Shown here: one piece after another, positions 5,679-6,751 of the stretch
Layout of the letters: each line of letters begins with the position of its first letter
How positions within the stretch are numbered: position 1 is the first letter of the stretch
Source: an uncultured Collinsella sp.
Lineage (GTDB): Bacteria > Actinomycetota > Coriobacteriia > Coriobacteriales > Coriobacteriaceae
Length of the DNA: 6,751 bases
Direction of reading: 5' to 3'
NCBI GenBank assembly: GCA_900548075.1
Contig: URJD01000100.1
Span: forward strand, 1 to 6,751
Translations under genes and position numbers: made by a program
Notes under the pieces: generated by a model
What the model was told of the DNA's origin: nothing
Databases searched by the model: none
Seen by the model: the letters and a program-made list of their open reading frames with translations, nothing else

Positions 5679-5685
5679 GGGAGGC

Positions 5686-6024
5686 ATGGAATATCGACAG
5701 ACAGATGGCAAAACTCGGCGCGTACATAAGCAGTATGTGGACGTCGTGGCTCGCATCCTCGCGGGCGGACAAGTCGTGCCGGTCACCGTCTGCTGGGTCG
5801 ACGGACGTTGTTTTACGATCGACGAAATTATCTCGACCACCGGGTTTGGCCTGACGGTCCACGGCATCCGTACGGCGACTTATAAGGTTCGTTTTGGCGG
5901 GCATGCGACCGAACTGTATCTGGAAGAACAGGCGCGCGAGCGACCGGATGGCTCGCAGGCCCATCTGATGCGTTGGTGGGTGTGGGCATTCGACCGAACG
6001 CTCGAGAGCGGGCGTCGCAGGTAA
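5686..6024 (+). CDS. Small conserved-looking protein of unknown function, probably leaderless
   Basis: I do not recognise the family. From the ATG at 5686 the protein has 112 residues. A basic N-terminal part (RQTDGKTRRVHKQY) is followed by what looks like a compact mainly-beta domain: VVPVTVCWVDGRCFTIDEII, then GFGLTVHGIRTATYKVRFGG and TELYLEE, ending in RWWVWAFDRTLE and a Arg-rich tail. There is no signal peptide or membrane segment. The layout (short strands, W-x-DGR turn, final WW) resembles small SH3-like barrels, but this is only a visual impression. The frame is open to ATGs at 5599, 5665 and 5677; none has a Shine-Dalgarno sequence. The codons before 5677 look less GC-biased, and the best promoter has its expected start site at 5685-5686. 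Divergent from pit; no functional link is shown. Confidence 0.7.
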   Translation: MEYRQTDGKTRRVHKQYVDVVARILAGGQVVPVTVCWVDGRCFTIDEIISTTGFGLTVHGIRTATYKVRFGGHATELYLEEQARERPDGSQAHLMRWWVWAFDRTLESGRRR

Positions 6025-6042
6025 GAGTGCGCGGCATTCGGG

Positions 6043-6048
6043 TACAAT
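6043..6048 (+). promoter_or_regulatory. Candidate -10 box for the BI-1 family gene
   Basis: TACAAT is one base from consensus, 57 bases before the ATG at 6105. No clear -35 hexamer lies at 16-18 bases. If it is used, transcription begins near 6055 and the leader contains the hairpin at 6071-6085. Confidence 0.35.
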
Positions 6049-6070
6049 GGCAGGAATCTTGTCACCTACG

Positions 6071-6089
6071 GCGCCGTCGTGGCGCTTTT
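6071..6089 (+). terminator. Short terminator-like hairpin with T-run
   Basis: GCGCC (6071-6075) and GGCGC (6081-6085) form a 5-bp all-GC stem with a 5-base loop, followed by TTTT (6086-6089). It is 46 bases after the hypothetical gene's stop and 15 bases before the next ATG. It may end the upstream transcript or act as a weak attenuator in the leader of the next gene. The stem is short. Confidence 0.42.
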
Positions 6090-6104
6090 CGAAAGGACGA
6101 AATT

Positions 6105-6751
6105 ATGAACGATATCCAGGGCTATCAGAACGGCCCCATTGAGACCGGCGCAAGCCGTGCCAAGGAGATGTCGCCGCGTGCGTACAACCTTGCCATGTCT
6201 GCCCTGATCTTTTTGGGCTTTTGCGCCATGGGCGCCGGCGCCTACTTTACGAGCACCATGTCGTTTGCCCGCATGATGATGAGCGGCGCCGCCTTGCCGC
6301 TGGTCTTTGGCTCGTTTATTTTGACCATCGTCGGTATCGTCATGATGTCGGCTGCTGCCAGCAAACAGTCCGTGGGCCTGTCGCTCGTGGGTTACGTGGT
6401 CTTTGCGAGCACCTTTGGCCTGACGGCATCGTTTGGCCTTGCCAACTACGACCTGCCCACCATCAACACCGCCTTTATCGCCACCGCTGCCATTACCTTT
6501 GTCTTTGGCGCGCTGGGCGTGACCTTCCCCAAGTTCTTCCAGCGTGTGTACGGCATTGGTTTTGGCATCCTGCTTGCCACGATTCTGGTCGAGATCGTGC
6601 TGATGTTTATGGGCGTCTCGCAGACCATCACCGACCTGATCGTGATCGTGGTGTTCGCCGGCTTTATTGGCTACGACACCTATGTGGCCACGACGGTGCC
6701 GCCCACGCTGCCCAACGCCGTGCTCATGGCATCCAACCTGTTCGTGGACAT
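6105..6751 (+). CDS. Bax inhibitor-1/YccA (TMBIM) family membrane protein, partial
   Basis: The first 215 codons of a gene that runs off the window. A hydrophilic N-terminus (1-26) is followed by about six membrane segments, near residues 27-49, 60-82, 88-110, 118-140, 146-169 and 174-192. The sixth holds the BI-1-type motif FAGFIGYDTYVA (184-195), and the last visible stretch, NAVLMASNLFVD (204-215), matches the start of the final helix (family pattern with L-Y-x-D-F-I-N). These fit the UPF0005/TMBIM family, whose members are pH- or Ca2+-sensitive membrane channels or modulators of membrane proteases such as FtsH (YccA). The role here is not known. AAAGGA (6092-6097) stands 7 bases before the ATG. 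The family call rests on the topology and on the D191 region, so a related seven-helix family is possible but less likely. Confidence 0.82.
   Translation, partial: MNDIQGYQNGPIETGASRAKEMSPRAYNLAMSALIFLGFCAMGAGAYFTSTMSFARMMMSGAALPLVFGSFILTIVGIVMMSAAASKQSVGLSLVGYVVFASTFGLTASFGLANYDLPTINTAFIATAAITFVFGALGVTFPKFFQRVYGIGFGILLATILVEIVLMFMGVSQTITDLIVIVVFAGFIGYDTYVATTVPPTLPNAVLMASNLFVD

Noticed and set aside
6446..6631. 61-codon - strand frame inside the BI-1 gene
   Set aside because: It is antisense to hydrophobic helices of the + strand protein and has no ribosome binding site support.

Overview
The window looks like chromosomal DNA from a high-GC Gram-positive bacterium, most likely a coriobacterial actinobacterium of the Collinsella type. 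This placement is inferred from the GC-rich codon use, the actinobacterial cell-division gene order and the protein sequences. No database search was possible.

Left part, + strand (1-2771): this is the divisome/polar-growth cluster yggS (ylmE), sepF (ylmF), yggT (ylmG), divIVA. It is preceded by the acidic tail of an unidentified gene and a GC-rich hairpin, and it ends at a textbook intrinsic terminator. SepF anchors FtsZ to the membrane, YggT is a small membrane protein of the same neighbourhood, DivIVA marks curved or polar membrane, and YggS is a PLP-binding homeostasis protein. The order matches the actinobacterial ylm cluster; no ylmH lies between yggT and divIVA. The most unusual point is that yggT has no ATG, GTG or TTG at its expected start. 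A good Shine-Dalgarno sequence instead points at an ATC codon.

Middle part, - strand (2797-5435): a nitroreductase-family flavoprotein gene has its own terminator facing that of divIVA. It is followed by a 282-base non-coding stretch holding a duplicated 14-mer and a very long perfect inverted repeat (26-base arms). Beyond that lie a DUF47/PhoU-like gene and a PiT-family phosphate permease gene, a common pairing for low-affinity phosphate uptake, probably transcribed together as pit then DUF47. The pit leader carries an exceptionally strong Shine-Dalgarno sequence in front of a three-codon open frame (M-F-L-stop) that is in frame with pit.

Right part, + strand (5436-6751): a divergent intergenic region leads to a small protein of unknown function. 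Its best promoter sits so close to the best ATG that the mRNA is probably leaderless. A short leader with a terminator-like hairpin follows, then the first 215 codons of a Bax inhibitor-1 (TMBIM/YccA) type membrane protein cut by the window end.

No CRISPR array, tRNA, rRNA, transposase or phage gene was seen. I found no convincing new multi-gene system. The candidates for novelty are regulatory and translational (ATC start, mini-ORF leader, leaderless gene, palindromic element) and an intragenic codon-use break in the nitroreductase gene.
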